This document shows positions 47,017 to 56,339 of a stretch of DNA of 64,000 nucleotides, in pieces. Location of the stretch: NCBI GenBank assembly GCA_945859605.1, contig OX243814.1, positions 29,766,756-29,830,755 on the forward strand, given 5' to 3'. Under the pieces are notes generated by a model that was not told the origin of the DNA, ran no database searches, and worked only from the letters and a program-made list of their open reading frames with translations. The position numbers and the translations under genes are program-made. Within the stretch, counting starts at the first letter, position 1. Each line of letters opens with the position of its first letter. This DNA comes from Lumbricus rubellus (taxonomy: Eukaryota; Annelida; Clitellata; Crassiclitellata; Lumbricidae).

Positions 47017-50000
47017 ATGCCCACTGTAAATGAGCTTTGTGCCCAGGCTAGGGGTTTAGGTTTGAGGGGATATTCCCGTCTCAGAAAGGCTGACCTTATA
47101 CAGCTAATCGCCGACAGGCTACAACGACCAAGGCTGAATCATGATGAGCTGATAATTGCCAACAGGCAAGCACCGCCAGCTATTCAGCCGGTTCTGCACA
47201 ACATCTTGGATGAGCCTATTCCGGAGGCTACAAAGAGGCGACTGCGGAAATCATTAGCTCCACACCCGCCACGTCCTGTCACACAGCCTCACAAGCGCAA
47301 GATCGAGCATAAGAATACACTATTAAAACAGTTTGACCCCTACCATCCACCTAAGGATATACATGTGTTAAATAAACTATTTAAGCGCCACATCTTACCT
47401 TTCGCGACACATGAAAATTTAGACGAACCCCCTCAGTATGTACTGGAAAAGGCAACAAGCACCTTGAAAGATTATAAAGCAATTTTACCAGTGGGGCATC
47501 GCCTAGAGCTGGACGCTCTGGCTTTTCTCACAGGCATGGACAGAAATAGCGACAATCTACTGCGCGACGAGCTCGGGCGGCAGAATGGCCTAAAATTTGA
47601 AATGACCCTAGTAACAGAACTTGAAAAAGAAGTCTTAAGCGAAGAACAAATCTTCGAAATCTTCGGAGGCAAGGATGCCAAGGATGCCAAGTCTGATGTG
47701 ATAAGTAGAATAGCATACTCTCGCTCTAAACCAATGTCGGTTCTGAGTGCAGGCGAAATTGGAAGGAATCTGGAAAGCGCCAAAGTGAAAATTATGGAAG
47801 AGCTTGAAAGATTCACGAACTACGGCTCTGGCTGGTATTTGAAGAGGTGTATTGCGCTTGACTTGAAGGTATCCAAATACCAACCTCTGCGTGCTAGAGG
47901 ATACTTTCCCACACCGGAATATATTCCTCCACGGACGATTATTAATGTGCAGAATGATGACAACCGCTGTTTCGAATGGGCCATTCTGAGCGCACTATAT
48001 CCAGCTGACAAGAACCCGCAACGCACAAGTAAGTATAAAGAACATCTAGGTGAGTTAAATTTCACGGGTATAGAGTTTCCTGTTAAGATCTCAGACCTCG
48101 ATAAATTCGAACGACAAAACGCCACAATCGCCGTAAACGTCTTTGCATGGGATGCTGGTCCATACCCAAAGCGTATCGCGGATGAGGAGCGTACTCACAA
48201 TATCGATCTCTTTATACTCACAACTGATGCTGATCAGCACTACGTCTGGATTAAAGATTTTGGGAGACTTTGCTTCAAGAACAGCAAGCACAACACGCGT
48301 GTATTCCCATGCCGCAGATGCATGCACGTATTCTCCACAATTGCTTTATGCAAAGATCACAAGCAGTACTGTAAGGGTATAGGCGAGGCAGCCCAAAGGA
48401 CAAAAATGCCGGAGGAGGGAAAAAACATCTTAAAATTCATTAATCACCACAAGCAGATGCGTGTGCCCTACATCATCGTTGCGGACTTTGAAGCATTGAA
48501 TATTCCAGTCCACGGTGCAACAATGGATCCGAAAAGCAGCAACACCAGACTTATCGCAGAGCAGAAACCGTGCAGTTACTGCTACATAGTTATAAGGTGC
48601 GATGGCAAAACAAGTGCACCAGTTCTCTATCGCGGTGCTGATGCTACAGAGCACTTCTTGGCCTCCCTACAAGGCGAACTAGTAATAATAAATGAGGCTT
48701 TTCGCAACCCGGTTGATATGATTATGACGGATGAAAACAAAGAGGCCTTCACTAATGCTGTAGATTGCCACATCTGTGGAGAGAAGATGTGTGGATATAC
48801 CCATTGTGGTACTTGTGAAGAGAAGTTAGGTGCCAATTGGAGCCACTGTCTCTCCTGCGGAGAGAAGGTAGAAGACAAAGTTCGCGACCATTGCCACATA
48901 ACCGGATTGTACCGTGGGGCTGCCCACAATACATGTAATCTAAAATTTCGAATATCTGCCGAGGGCCAGACATATGAAACAAAGGACGGCAAAACTGTAG
49001 TGAAGGAAGGAACGAAGGTGCCAGTCGTCTTTCACAACCTTCGAGGATACGACAGCCATTTGATTATACAAGGTCTTGGAGCCTCAGCCGCCACCAAAGG
49101 ACAGAAAATTAATCTCATCCCAAATAACATGGAGAAGTTCATGACCTTCGGCATCGGGCAGCTACAGTTTATTGACAGCCTACAGTTTCTCAATTCTTCA
49201 CTAGACAAGCTCGCCGCCAATCTCCGACTGGAAGACCTAAAGATTACAGGCTCTTACACCAACAAGCTTGAGCTACTACGCCGAAAAGGTGTCTATCCCT
49301 ATGAGTATATTGATAGCTTAGACAGATTCGATGAAGAGCAGCTGCCATCTATGGAAGCCTTCTACAGCAAGTTAACTCGAGAAGATGTCAGCATTAAAGA
49401 CTATCAGCATGCCCAGCGAGTTTGGAAAGAGATGGAATGTAAGACACTCGGAGACTACCATGATGTCTACCTAAAGACCGACGTGCTTCTGCTTGCCGAC
49501 GTCTTCGAAACCTTCAGAGACCTAGAGCTTAATCAATCTGGGCTAGATCCCGCACATTACTTCACTCTACCGGGAACATCTTGGGATGCGCTTCTGAAAC
49601 AGACGGATATAAAGCTTGAACTGTTGACGGATATTGATAAGCACCTATTTGTGGAGCACGGTCTACGCGGTGGAATTACAATGGTGAGCAAACGCTATGC
49701 CAAGGCTAACAATCCTTTATGCCCGGATTATAACCCAAACGCACCAACAACGTGGATTATTTATCTAGATGCGGTCAATCTCTACGGCTGGGCTATGTAT
49801 CAACCATTACCAACTAGCGGTTTCTCCTGGGTCAGTCCAACGCTAGACGAAGTTCTTGCAACACCTGACGACGCGCCGGAGGGGTGGGTGCTCGAAATTG
49901 ACGCCGAGTATCCCGAAAAGCTGCACGATGCACATAATGATTACCCGCTTGCACCAGAGACGATGGTTGTGCCTGAAGCCTGGATTAGTGACTACAGTCG

Positions 50001-51075
50001 AACACTCCAGAACGAATTGGGGGGCAAGTACACAGAGTGTAAGAAGCTGGTTCCTAATCTATGCAATAAAGAGCATTACTTTCTTCACTATCGAAATCTG
50101 AAGCTTTATCACAGCTTAGGCATGCGGGTAACAAAAATACACAGGGCATTGAAGTTCCAACAATCGGCCTGGATGAAACCATACATCGAAAAGAATACGG
50201 CACTAAGAGCTGAGGCAAAGTCAGAATTTGAAAAAGACTACTACAAGCTTAAAAATGTTGCGGTGTTTGGAAAGACCATGGAGAACGTACGCAAGCACAG
50301 CAGAGTCGACCTGGTCCGACCGGATAACGAGGAAGATAGATTACGACGACTAACAGCAGACCCTGCATTTCAAACACGCAAGATTTTAGATGGCAATCTT
50401 GTGGCGGTGCACAGCACAAAGACCAATGTGATGTTGAATAAACCAGTCTACGAAGGTCAAGCAATTCTTGATCTCAGTAAATATAGAATGGACGACTTCT
50501 GGTACAACGTGATAAAGGCCCAGTACGGCAAGAAGGCACAGCTTTGTTACACAGACACCGACAGCCTGATCTTTCAAGTAGAGACCGATGATTTCTATGC
50601 AGACATGCGAGCTAACGCAGAGCATTACGACTGTAGCGACTTTCCTAAGGACCATCCATGTTATAACATAGAAAACAAGAAGGTTGTCGGAAAGTTCAAA
50701 GACGAATGCTTCGGGGTGCCAATTGCTGAGTTTGTAGGTCTACGCCCAAAAATGTACTCTATCCTCAAAGCAGACAGCGAAGAAATTCGCAAAGCAAAGG
50801 GTGTTCAGCGAGTAGTCGTGAAGAAGGACTTGCGACACGAACTATATAAGGAATCACTATTCGAGCGGAAAGAGATGAAACACACACAAGTGGCTATCCG
50901 AAGCCATAATCATCAGATAGGCGTCTACGAGCAGAATAAAACGAGCCTGAGCCCCATGGACACGAAAAAATGGATTGCGCTAGACGGTATCAACACACGG
51001 GCGTATGGGCATTATAAGATCCAACAGGAAGAGGCACGAGCGATGGAATGCGACATTAATGACCTCTTTGTTTAA
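47017..51075 (+). CDS. POLB: Protein-primed family B DNA polymerase (Polinton POLB)
   Basis: This 1352-residue enzyme replicates the element from protein-primed ends. Order of parts: SAP-like helix pair (about 4-36); a region with DDNRC near 318 and HY near 408, resembling an OTU-type cysteine peptidase signature; a CxxC...HxxxxC finger (432-453). Exonuclease motifs follow: DFE (490), HNLRGYDSH (673) and YLKTDVLLLAD (818). Between the first two sits an HNH-like insert with paired CxxC and RDHCHITGLYRGAAHNTCN (about 580-645). Polymerase motifs are YLDAVNLYG (about 916), NVAVFGKTMENV (1078) and DTDS (1180). All catalytic acids are present, so the protein looks active. Its 3' end overlaps the convergent integrase by 20 bases. 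The length is at the upper end for Polintons. Confidence 0.96.
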   Translation: MPTVNELCAQARGLGLRGYSRLRKADLIQLIADRLQRPRLNHDELIIANRQAPPAIQPVLHNILDEPIPEATKRRLRKSLAPHPPRPVTQPHKRKIEHKNTLLKQFDPYHPPKDIHVLNKLFKRHILPFATHENLDEPPQYVLEKATSTLKDYKAILPVGHRLELDALAFLTGMDRNSDNLLRDELGRQNGLKFEMTLVTELEKEVLSEEQIFEIFGGKDAKDAKSDVISRIAYSRSKPMSVLSAGEIGRNLESAKVKIMEELERFTNYGSGWYLKRCIALDLKVSKYQPLRARGYFPTPEYIPPRTIINVQNDDNRCFEWAILSALYPADKNPQRTSKYKEHLGELNFTGIEFPVKISDLDKFERQNATIAVNVFAWDAGPYPKRIADEERTHNIDLFILTTDADQHYVWIKDFGRLCFKNSKHNTRVFPCRRCMHVFSTIALCKDHKQYCKGIGEAAQRTKMPEEGKNILKFINHHKQMRVPYIIVADFEALNIPVHGATMDPKSSNTRLIAEQKPCSYCYIVIRCDGKTSAPVLYRGADATEHFLASLQGELVIINEAFRNPVDMIMTDENKEAFTNAVDCHICGEKMCGYTHCGTCEEKLGANWSHCLSCGEKVEDKVRDHCHITGLYRGAAHNTCNLKFRISAEGQTYETKDGKTVVKEGTKVPVVFHNLRGYDSHLIIQGLGASAATKGQKINLIPNNMEKFMTFGIGQLQFIDSLQFLNSSLDKLAANLRLEDLKITGSYTNKLELLRRKGVYPYEYIDSLDRFDEEQLPSMEAFYSKLTREDVSIKDYQHAQRVWKEMECKTLGDYHDVYLKTDVLLLADVFETFRDLELNQSGLDPAHYFTLPGTSWDALLKQTDIKLELLTDIDKHLFVEHGLRGGITMVSKRYAKANNPLCPDYNPNAPTTWIIYLDAVNLYGWAMYQPLPTSGFSWVSPTLDEVLATPDDAPEGWVLEIDAEYPEKLHDAHNDYPLAPETMVVPEAWISDYSRTLQNELGGKYTECKKLVPNLCNKEHYFLHYRNLKLYHSLGMRVTKIHRALKFQQSAWMKPYIEKNTALRAEAKSEFEKDYYKLKNVAVFGKTMENVRKHSRVDLVRPDNEEDRLRRLTADPAFQTRKILDGNLVAVHSTKTNVMLNKPVYEGQAILDLSKYRMDDFWYNVIKAQYGKKAQLCYTDTDSLIFQVETDDFYADMRANAEHYDCSDFPKDHPCYNIENKKVVGKFKDECFGVPIAEFVGLRPKMYSILKADSEEIRKAKGVQRVVVKKDLRHELYKESLFERKEMKHTQVAIRSHNHQIGVYEQNKTSLSPMDTKKWIALDGINTRAYGHYKIQQEEARAMECDINDLFV

Positions 51076-52075
51076 TAAGAACTCGATCAGGAGGTAGCTC
51101 TGTTCCCTCAGGAACGATGAGAAGCTCTTCACGCACAAACCCGCGAGCCGGCCCGTCGTCAAGGTAGTAAAGAGCAGGCTGGTCTAGCTGCCGGTGAACA
51201 TTTCTGACCGTGTGAATTTTCAACGACCACACCGGGTCAGTCGCACGACGACGGCCACCCTCAAGCTCACCTGGGGCATACAGATAACGCAGGAGAGTGG
51301 AAGAATCTAATAAAGGTTCACGAAGACCAACCGCACGATGAGCCGGCAGTGATGGTGCGGACACAACCGAAGTAGCCTTTATAGCCTTAGCAGGCTTCTT
51401 GCCAGTCAGCCGAGTCACTTCATCATTCAGCGCAGCCACAACTTCAGGCAGAGCCCGCACCCACTCAGCCGACCGCTCCGAGGATCCACGCGCAGACAGC
51501 AGCATCTCTTGGGCATACTGTGCACCGAAGAGCCTCTCAGCTAGAGTTCGATTAAAGCGCTCAACGATACCTTGCTCACGATGAATGTCCACACGGCCGC
51601 GCCGCACCTGCACGTTGTGCTTCGCCAGCAGCTGATTCACAGCGCCCATAAATTCGCGCCCAGCATCAACCTGTAGGAGATGAGGCCAAGTCAAAGGCCC
51701 GCGCTTGTAAATACGTCCCAGAGCTGCCGCAACTTCAGCCGCGCTCTTGTCCGTCAAAGGCTCAGCCTCTTTGTAGCGTGAGGCAACATCTACCACCGTT
51801 AAAGCGTATTTGTACTTCTTTCGGCCAACCCGATCATGTGGTAAAAACAATAGGTCGGCCTGGTGTACAGCGTTCGGCCTATCTTCATCGAACATCGGTC
51901 GCGGAATATATCGCGGCGCCGGTAAGTATATCTGCCACACAGCTTGCCTCTTCAACCATGAGCGAGCATTCACCTCCGAAACTTTCGCAGCCGCGGCCAG
52001 CTTCTTGACAGCCGCCAATCCTCGCCAGTACCCGCGAGGCGAGTAATAGATGGTTGACAATTTAGAGTCACTCAT
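51056..52075 (-). CDS. INT: Retroviral-type integrase (Polinton INT)
   Basis: A 339-residue rve-superfamily integrase that would insert the element into host DNA. The N-terminus has a short helical segment. The catalytic core shows D74 (HQADLLFLP), D137 (QVDAGREF) and E172 (GIVERFNRTL), a DDE triad with about 34 residues between the last two. The C-terminal part (PVWSLKIHTVRNVHRQ ... YLDDGPARGFV) is a small beta-barrel or chromodomain-like module. The first frame residues overlap the end of the small ORF at 52068 by 8 bases, so both may come from one transcript. The gene is intact. Confidence 0.95.
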   Translation of the reverse strand: MSDSKLSTIYYSPRGYWRGLAAVKKLAAAAKVSEVNARSWLKRQAVWQIYLPAPRYIPRPMFDEDRPNAVHQADLLFLPHDRVGRKKYKYALTVVDVASRYKEAEPLTDKSAAEVAAALGRIYKRGPLTWPHLLQVDAGREFMGAVNQLLAKHNVQVRRGRVDIHREQGIVERFNRTLAERLFGAQYAQEMLLSARGSSERSAEWVRALPEVVAALNDEVTRLTGKKPAKAIKATSVVSAPSLPAHRAVGLREPLLDSSTLLRYLYAPGELEGGRRRATDPVWSLKIHTVRNVHRQLDQPALYYLDDGPARGFVREELLIVPEGTELPPDRVLIKQRGH

Positions 52076-52361
52076 CTCGAACCCTTTCTAATAACGCTAT
52101 AAATCTCCAACAGGCGTCAGCTGTACCCGGGGGAAGCAGTGCAGCAGTATCGCGGATATCAATAGGGCTAGAAAGCACTCCACGCGCAAACGATTTCAAA
52201 GTACCCGGCTTTGTAAACCAACATTCAAAACAGCGAGAAGCCATATCTCCAAAGTCCCAGTGACCCGGAATTTTTTCATGTTTGGCGTTAAATTGTATGG
52301 CCCACAACCCAGCCCAAACCTCCTTCACTAGCTCTTCCGAAGGCAGCGTCATTATATACAT
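52068..52361 (-). CDS. Small ORF upstream of integrase
   Basis: A 97-residue protein, internal ATG possible at residue 4, rich in W, C and A (HWDFGDMASRCFECWF). It ends inside the integrase start codon region and begins 34 bases from the divergent start of the next gene. I recognise no domain. It could be a co-expressed accessory factor, or an upstream part of the integrase protein lost to a frame change, but no integrase zinc-binding HHCC pattern is visible. Confidence 0.6.
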   Translation of the reverse strand: MYIMTLPSEELVKEVWAGLWAIQFNAKHEKIPGHWDFGDMASRCFECWFTKPGTLKSFARGVLSSPIDIRDTAALLPPGTADACWRFIALLERVRDE

Positions 52362-52395
52362 TCAGATTAAAGATTTGGCACTTGTATTCATAACA
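52362..52395. promoter_or_regulatory. Divergent intergenic gap
   Basis: Only 34 bases separate the start of the minus-strand ORF/integrase unit and the ATG at 52396. Any promoters must be very compact or lie within coding sequence. No clear motif is seen. Confidence 0.3.
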
Positions 52396-53802
52396 ATGCC
52401 GATCCCACAGCACTTGAAGTACAACGCAACAGTGAGCTACCGCCTAGGCACCGTCTTCGAATACACGAAGGATGAGAGAGCCAAGGTCGCAGCCGCACTT
52501 CAGTCGCAGGATGTATATGTGAGCGATAAAGACTCATTCAAGGTGATTTGGTTTGATCTGACACAGAGCTATATTTTACCACACGTTACAACTCAAGCCA
52601 TCATCGATGCATGGAACAGCAACCCCATGCAGTTCTGGCAGAACCAGCTACAGTTCGCGCTTTGGTGTGCCACGGCAGGATGTGGAGTATCGGTGAAAGA
52701 TCACCTGCTCAACGAAACAATACCACCACTTGCTCGTTCGATATATCGCTTTCACATCTATTATCAGACCAGAAGGATTCTGTCCGAGATAAAGTGTCCC
52801 CTTCCTACAAGTGATAGCTGGAATGCCTTCAACAACGGTATCGATCGACATGCTTACCAAGTTATATGCCATGAATTTGTGGTTGATTATAATCAGGCAG
52901 CGGCCGCGTGCCACCTCAGCGACACGCAGATGCCGTCAAACGGTCTGGGTAATACATTCGTGGAATGGGACCGAAGTGGCAACAATGGTAACCGCTACTG
53001 GACTACATATGGAAGCTATAGACCCGGTATTGACTCATTCAGCGGAAGCTTGGATAGCGATCGCGGCCGACTCGATTATCTCAGTCAAGACTACAACGGC
53101 GAAACAGTCCCCCCAACAGACATCTCAAATGGTTTTGTCTGGAGCATGCTCGACAAAAGCCAAGGTTTCACGAAGGCAGGTGTGGAACGGCTCAACGACT
53201 CGATACGTTCATACTCTTGGGCAATCCTCGGAGCACAGGTCCAGACCCGTACCTCGATTCTAGGCGGGGGGCTCGCATTCGACGCCCAGAAAGAGTTCAC
53301 GGCTATCGTAGAGGCGAAGATTCCATCTGCAGACGATCTTCCGAAGGGTATTATAGAGTATCAAACAGTTCTATACAATACGCTTGGTTTAAAGACTCCT
53401 GTCGCGAACGACCTTCAGACGAGCATCTCTCAATATTATGCTGTTTTACCGCACGCCAAGTCTAAACTCGATTACGTGCTGGGTAGCGAGTTGTATATGC
53501 TCCCGAGTGACATGAATCTGCGAATTGGCACAATTGCGGGATACAACAACGAGATTGTGGTTGCCACGGACGACATGAGCCTTGGCTCAAACGACAACGT
53601 AAATACCATGAGATTACCACCCGCGCCGCCAGTAGAAAAGGGGAAGGTTAATCCGCCACCCACAAAAAAAGAGGACCCACCCCCACCTCCTACCATCCCC
53701 TCGAGTGGAACTCCCAATATACAAGACCATGAAAGCACAAAAACGTTGATCACGGTCGCAGCCATCGGTGTGGGGCTGGCGTATTACTTCCTATACAAAT
53801 AG
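52396..53802 (+). CDS. Polinton structural-type protein with C-terminal membrane anchor
   Basis: The start at 52396 (MPIPQHLKYNATVSYRLG) is chosen over the upstream ATG-less extension because it avoids the divergent ORF. The 468-residue protein has a large N-terminal globular part and Asn/Gly/Tyr-rich middle (GNNGNRYWTTYGSYRPG). A proline-rich linker (PPPTKKEDPPPPP) and one C-terminal transmembrane helix (TLITVAAIGVGLAYYFLYK) follow. Such tail-anchored proteins are found in Polintons and may act at the virion vertex or membrane. No enzyme motif is visible. It is convergent with the minus block, 5 bases away. Confidence 0.85.
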   Translation: MPIPQHLKYNATVSYRLGTVFEYTKDERAKVAAALQSQDVYVSDKDSFKVIWFDLTQSYILPHVTTQAIIDAWNSNPMQFWQNQLQFALWCATAGCGVSVKDHLLNETIPPLARSIYRFHIYYQTRRILSEIKCPLPTSDSWNAFNNGIDRHAYQVICHEFVVDYNQAAAACHLSDTQMPSNGLGNTFVEWDRSGNNGNRYWTTYGSYRPGIDSFSGSLDSDRGRLDYLSQDYNGETVPPTDISNGFVWSMLDKSQGFTKAGVERLNDSIRSYSWAILGAQVQTRTSILGGGLAFDAQKEFTAIVEAKIPSADDLPKGIIEYQTVLYNTLGLKTPVANDLQTSISQYYAVLPHAKSKLDYVLGSELYMLPSDMNLRIGTIAGYNNEIVVATDDMSLGSNDNVNTMRLPPAPPVEKGKVNPPPTKKEDPPPPPTIPSSGTPNIQDHESTKTLITVAAIGVGLAYYFLYK

Positions 53803-53807
53803 GAATA

Positions 53808-54248
53808 CTACAGATACTTGAAGGCGAGCCAACCACTTAGTCCAATACCACCAGCTAGGAAAATGAGCTCGTACTTTTTTTGTTCTTCGCTCGGCTGATA
53901 AAACTCGTCGAGCGTTGGCTCATTTCCAACATCTGGAATACTTTTCTGCTTCTGTTCATCACCACCAGTCACCTCGTAGTATAGGCGCGCCGCCTCGTTT
54001 ACGTCGGCGTAGACCTTATCGGCATGCGCTTCCAGTCGCAACTGATCGTTGAGGTAGTCGAGCCGTGCTTGGCGTTTTTGTGACCATTCCGCACTAGCGC
54101 GCTGGAGGTCTTCTGTAGCTTTGTTATGTCGAGCCAATTCCTCCGTTGACCCTGATTTATTAACGAGGCCGTATATTGCATTCCCGCCTATGAATGCCGC
54201 CGCATTGGCCACGGCCGAACCGAGCATCATTCCAATAGCCACAGCCAT
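53808..54248 (-). CDS. Conserved small Polinton membrane protein
   Basis: This 146-residue protein has an N-terminal hydrophobic segment (AIGMMLGSAVANAAAFIGG) and a charged coiled coil with EWSQKRQARLDYLNDQL. The motif LDEFYQPSEEQKKYELIF and a C-terminal hydrophobic helix ending AFKYL follow. The (R)HN...EW..KR..RLD...L and DFY.PS..QK signatures are ones I associate with a recurrent Polinton protein of unknown role. It is the last gene of the minus block. Confidence 0.85.
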   Translation of the reverse strand: MAVAIGMMLGSAVANAAAFIGGNAIYGLVNKSGSTEELARHNKATEDLQRASAEWSQKRQARLDYLNDQLRLEAHADKVYADVNEAARLYYEVTGGDEQKQKSIPDVGNEPTLDEFYQPSEEQKKYELIFLAGGIGLSGWLAFKYL

Positions 54249-54289
54249 TGTTATAGTTTATCTATAGTATTTGTACAATTGTACGATCG

Positions 54290-54598
54290 TTATCTCTTGA
54301 GGATGTCGTCGGGCATACCCTGCTTCACAAGCATATCTTTCGTCCACATCGCCAGAGCGACGGTTCCAACGATCTTAAATGAATCTTCAAAATCAAGTCG
54401 GCCAAGGTCGGCCGGTTTCATTTTCAACACCTTCTTCAGAATCATGTTATAGCCCAAGGTGAGGCCGCCAACAACGGCTGCATGGTAAGCAAGGTTGCCA
54501 TAATCTTTTACATAAGGAGATGGAGGAGTTGACATGTTGTCGTATATTTGATTACCAACCACGTTTGTTGCAACAGCAGCAGCGAAGCCAAGTACCAT
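54290..54598 (-). CDS. Conserved small Polinton protein, 102 aa
   Basis: Gly/Ala-rich N-terminal hydrophobic segment (MVLGFAAAVATNVVGNQIYD), a second one (YHAAVVGGLTLGYNMIL), then LGRLDFEDSFKIV and the end KDMLVKQGMPDDIL. The KLD..D and LVKQGI/MP features recur in Polinton ORFs. It is probably a membrane protein of the particle. It lies 41 bases upstream of the previous gene. Confidence 0.82.
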   Translation of the reverse strand: MVLGFAAAVATNVVGNQIYDNMSTPPSPYVKDYGNLAYHAAVVGGLTLGYNMILKKVLKMKPADLGRLDFEDSFKIVGTVALAMWTKDMLVKQGMPDDILKR

Positions 54599-54631
54599 TA
54601 TTGCTAAAAGGTGACTATCTCTAATAGAAGG

Positions 54632-55108
54632 TTACTCCATGTCGAAGACACTGTGATTTTGACGTGGTGCCACGTTTGTGCTCGTGCTGACGGGTGGCGG
54701 CACTAATTGAGACGTACGAGCTGGTGGAGTTTTAGCATAAGGTTTAAACCATAAAACCCCAGCAAGAAGTATGGCCAGACCAATAGCTGCAACCCAATCA
54801 TTTGTGCCAAGTTTCTGCTTCGGGTGTGACGGCGGGTCTACGTTTGACTGCGGGGCTGCGCTTGGCTGCGGCGCAGGTGATGAAACATCAGTCTCGCTAT
54901 ACACTCTCTCTTTTTCTGTGGTTAGTAGTTCTATCAGGCGCTTCTCCTTCGCCTTGCGCGCCGCAGCACCCAAACGACCGGCTTCCTGCTTTTTAGGGTC
55001 CTTCGTTTTGGGTGGTGGCGGCTTCTCCATTAACGTTGTCGGGGCGTCTTCGACTTGCTTCTCCATCTGTATGTACTTCTCGTGGCACGTCTTTAATAGT
55101 CCAATCAC
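54632..55108 (-). CDS. Small basic Polinton protein with one membrane segment
   Basis: 158 residues from the first ATG. A later ATG at residue 15 is equally likely because the first 39 codons overlap the upstream gene in another frame. The basic KDPKKQEAGRLGAAARKAKEK motif is typical of a recurrent Polinton ORF. A Pro/Ser/Gln linker, a hydrophobic helix (DWVAAIGLAILLAGVLWF) and a low-complexity tail follow. A DNA-condensing or membrane role is plausible; nothing proves it. Confidence 0.78.
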   Translation of the reverse strand: MIGLLKTCHEKYIQMEKQVEDAPTTLMEKPPPPKTKDPKKQEAGRLGAAARKAKEKRLIELLTTEKERVYSETDVSSPAPQPSAAPQSNVDPPSHPKQKLGTNDWVAAIGLAILLAGVLWFKPYAKTPPARTSQLVPPPVSTSTNVAPRQNHSVFDME

Positions 55109-55700
55109 AATGCTTTGCAGTAGTAATAGCAGCGGTTAGTGGTGCCAGGTACATGCCATAGCGGTAATATAACTCACAGCAAGCACTACTTAAAGCTGCT
55201 GATACGAACGGGTCTTCTTCGAGGTCTGCTACTAGTATCGGTTGACGCACGGCCGGCAGAGGCAACAACATCGCGGCTGCGGAGGCATAAAGACGTAGAA
55301 GACTACTACCCAGAGACTTTGACATTGCAGTGCCAAGACGCGCTTCATATCGAGCGTGAGCCTCATTGATTTCTTCGCTCGTCATCTGATCAACCCGTTC
55401 GGCGCTCAGAGGACCACCCTTGAATGGCATTTTTAACTGTCCTCCAGCGGCTAAAGCGGCCAGCCGTGCGCGTTTTTTGGCTACCTCATCCGAGTTTTGT
55501 CCAGTTGCAGCCGGTGTTGACACGCGCTCCACCGAAGGTGCCTGCTCTAAAAGTTGATCCAAAAGATCCTCACATTCCATCTTTATAGCTAGTATGTGTA
55601 TAACGCGCCTGGCTCTAATATAGATATATACCCCGTATAACACGCATCCTAGCGTAAAAATTTGCAGGCCAACGATCAGATATAGAATAGTTGCCTCCAT
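54993..55700 (-). CDS. Conserved Polinton protein with N-terminal TM helix
   Basis: The 235-residue protein starts with a transmembrane helix (ILYLIVGLQIFTLGCVLYG). A linker and a conserved block with ARYEARLGTAMSKSLGSS, DLEEDPFVSAALSSACCELY and YRYGMYLAPLTAAITTAKHC follow. I recognise this block as a recurrent Polinton protein of unknown function. Its start is 5 bases after the ATPase stop. The 3' end overlaps the next gene by 116 bases. Confidence 0.87.
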   Translation of the reverse strand: MEATILYLIVGLQIFTLGCVLYGVYIYIRARRVIHILAIKMECEDLLDQLLEQAPSVERVSTPAATGQNSDEVAKKRARLAALAAGGQLKMPFKGGPLSAERVDQMTSEEINEAHARYEARLGTAMSKSLGSSLLRLYASAAAMLLPLPAVRQPILVADLEEDPFVSAALSSACCELYYRYGMYLAPLTAAITTAKHCDWTIKDVPREVHTDGEASRRRPDNVNGEAATTQNEGP

Positions 55701-55705
55701 CTCGC

Positions 55706-56338
55706 TCAGCAGATGATATATTCAGCTGGTTTGGCTGTCTTTAACAAGAGCTTAGCATGCTCAGTTGCTGCTAAGCGGGCGCTAAGCGACGCGTGAAGCT
55801 CTTTAGGCACAATATTGTTCTCGTCAAGAGCTTCCACAAATGAGAAGCGGTCTTTACAGTCGAATAGGCAGACCCACTGTGTTTGCGTTCGGAACTCCTT
55901 CGCAACTGAATTAAATTTCTGCACCAGCACCCACACGCTCTGTTTCGGGTGGCGTCCTGAACAGGCGAGTTTAGAAAGCATCTCGTTCTTTTCCGATAGG
56001 GCCTTACTCGCACCGAGATCGTCCAAGACGTACAACGTCGGCGAGCCCGCAAACATCCCAGATAGAAAGTGTAGCCATTCGTGCAGCCGCTCTCCCGGGT
56101 TTATAAAATAGAAGCGGTGGGCATGGGGTCCGCGCCAAAGCCACTCTCGGTCGAGGTACGTCCGGTTCCACTTCACTGTTGGACATAGAAAAAATACACG
56201 CTCGAAAACTCCACGATAGTAGCCAGTATCTGGGCTGAGAAGCGTATCTAGCATAAACTGGGTTTTTCCACAATTCGTTTGCCCACAAATAATCGCCGTG
56301 TGTGGATCTAATGGTAAAGTTATTGGTAGCGACGCCAT
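55706..56338 (-). CDS. ATP: A32-type DNA packaging ATPase (Polinton ATP)
   Basis: A 210-residue FtsK/HerA-superfamily ATPase that would pump the genome into capsids. Walker A is GQTNCGKT (19-26). Walker B is LYVLDD (102-107). An SGRHPKQSVWVLVQKFN segment after it is the usual sensor region. It sits directly after the capsid gene with a one-base gap, as in many Polintons, so capsid and packaging motor would be made together. The gene is complete. Confidence 0.95.
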   Translation of the reverse strand: MASLPITLPLDPHTAIICGQTNCGKTQFMLDTLLSPDTGYYRGVFERVFFLCPTVKWNRTYLDREWLWRGPHAHRFYFINPGERLHEWLHFLSGMFAGSPTLYVLDDLGASKALSEKNEMLSKLACSGRHPKQSVWVLVQKFNSVAKEFRTQTQWVCLFDCKDRFSFVEALDENNIVPKELHASLSARLAATEHAKLLLKTAKPAEYIIC

Positions 56339-56339
56339 G

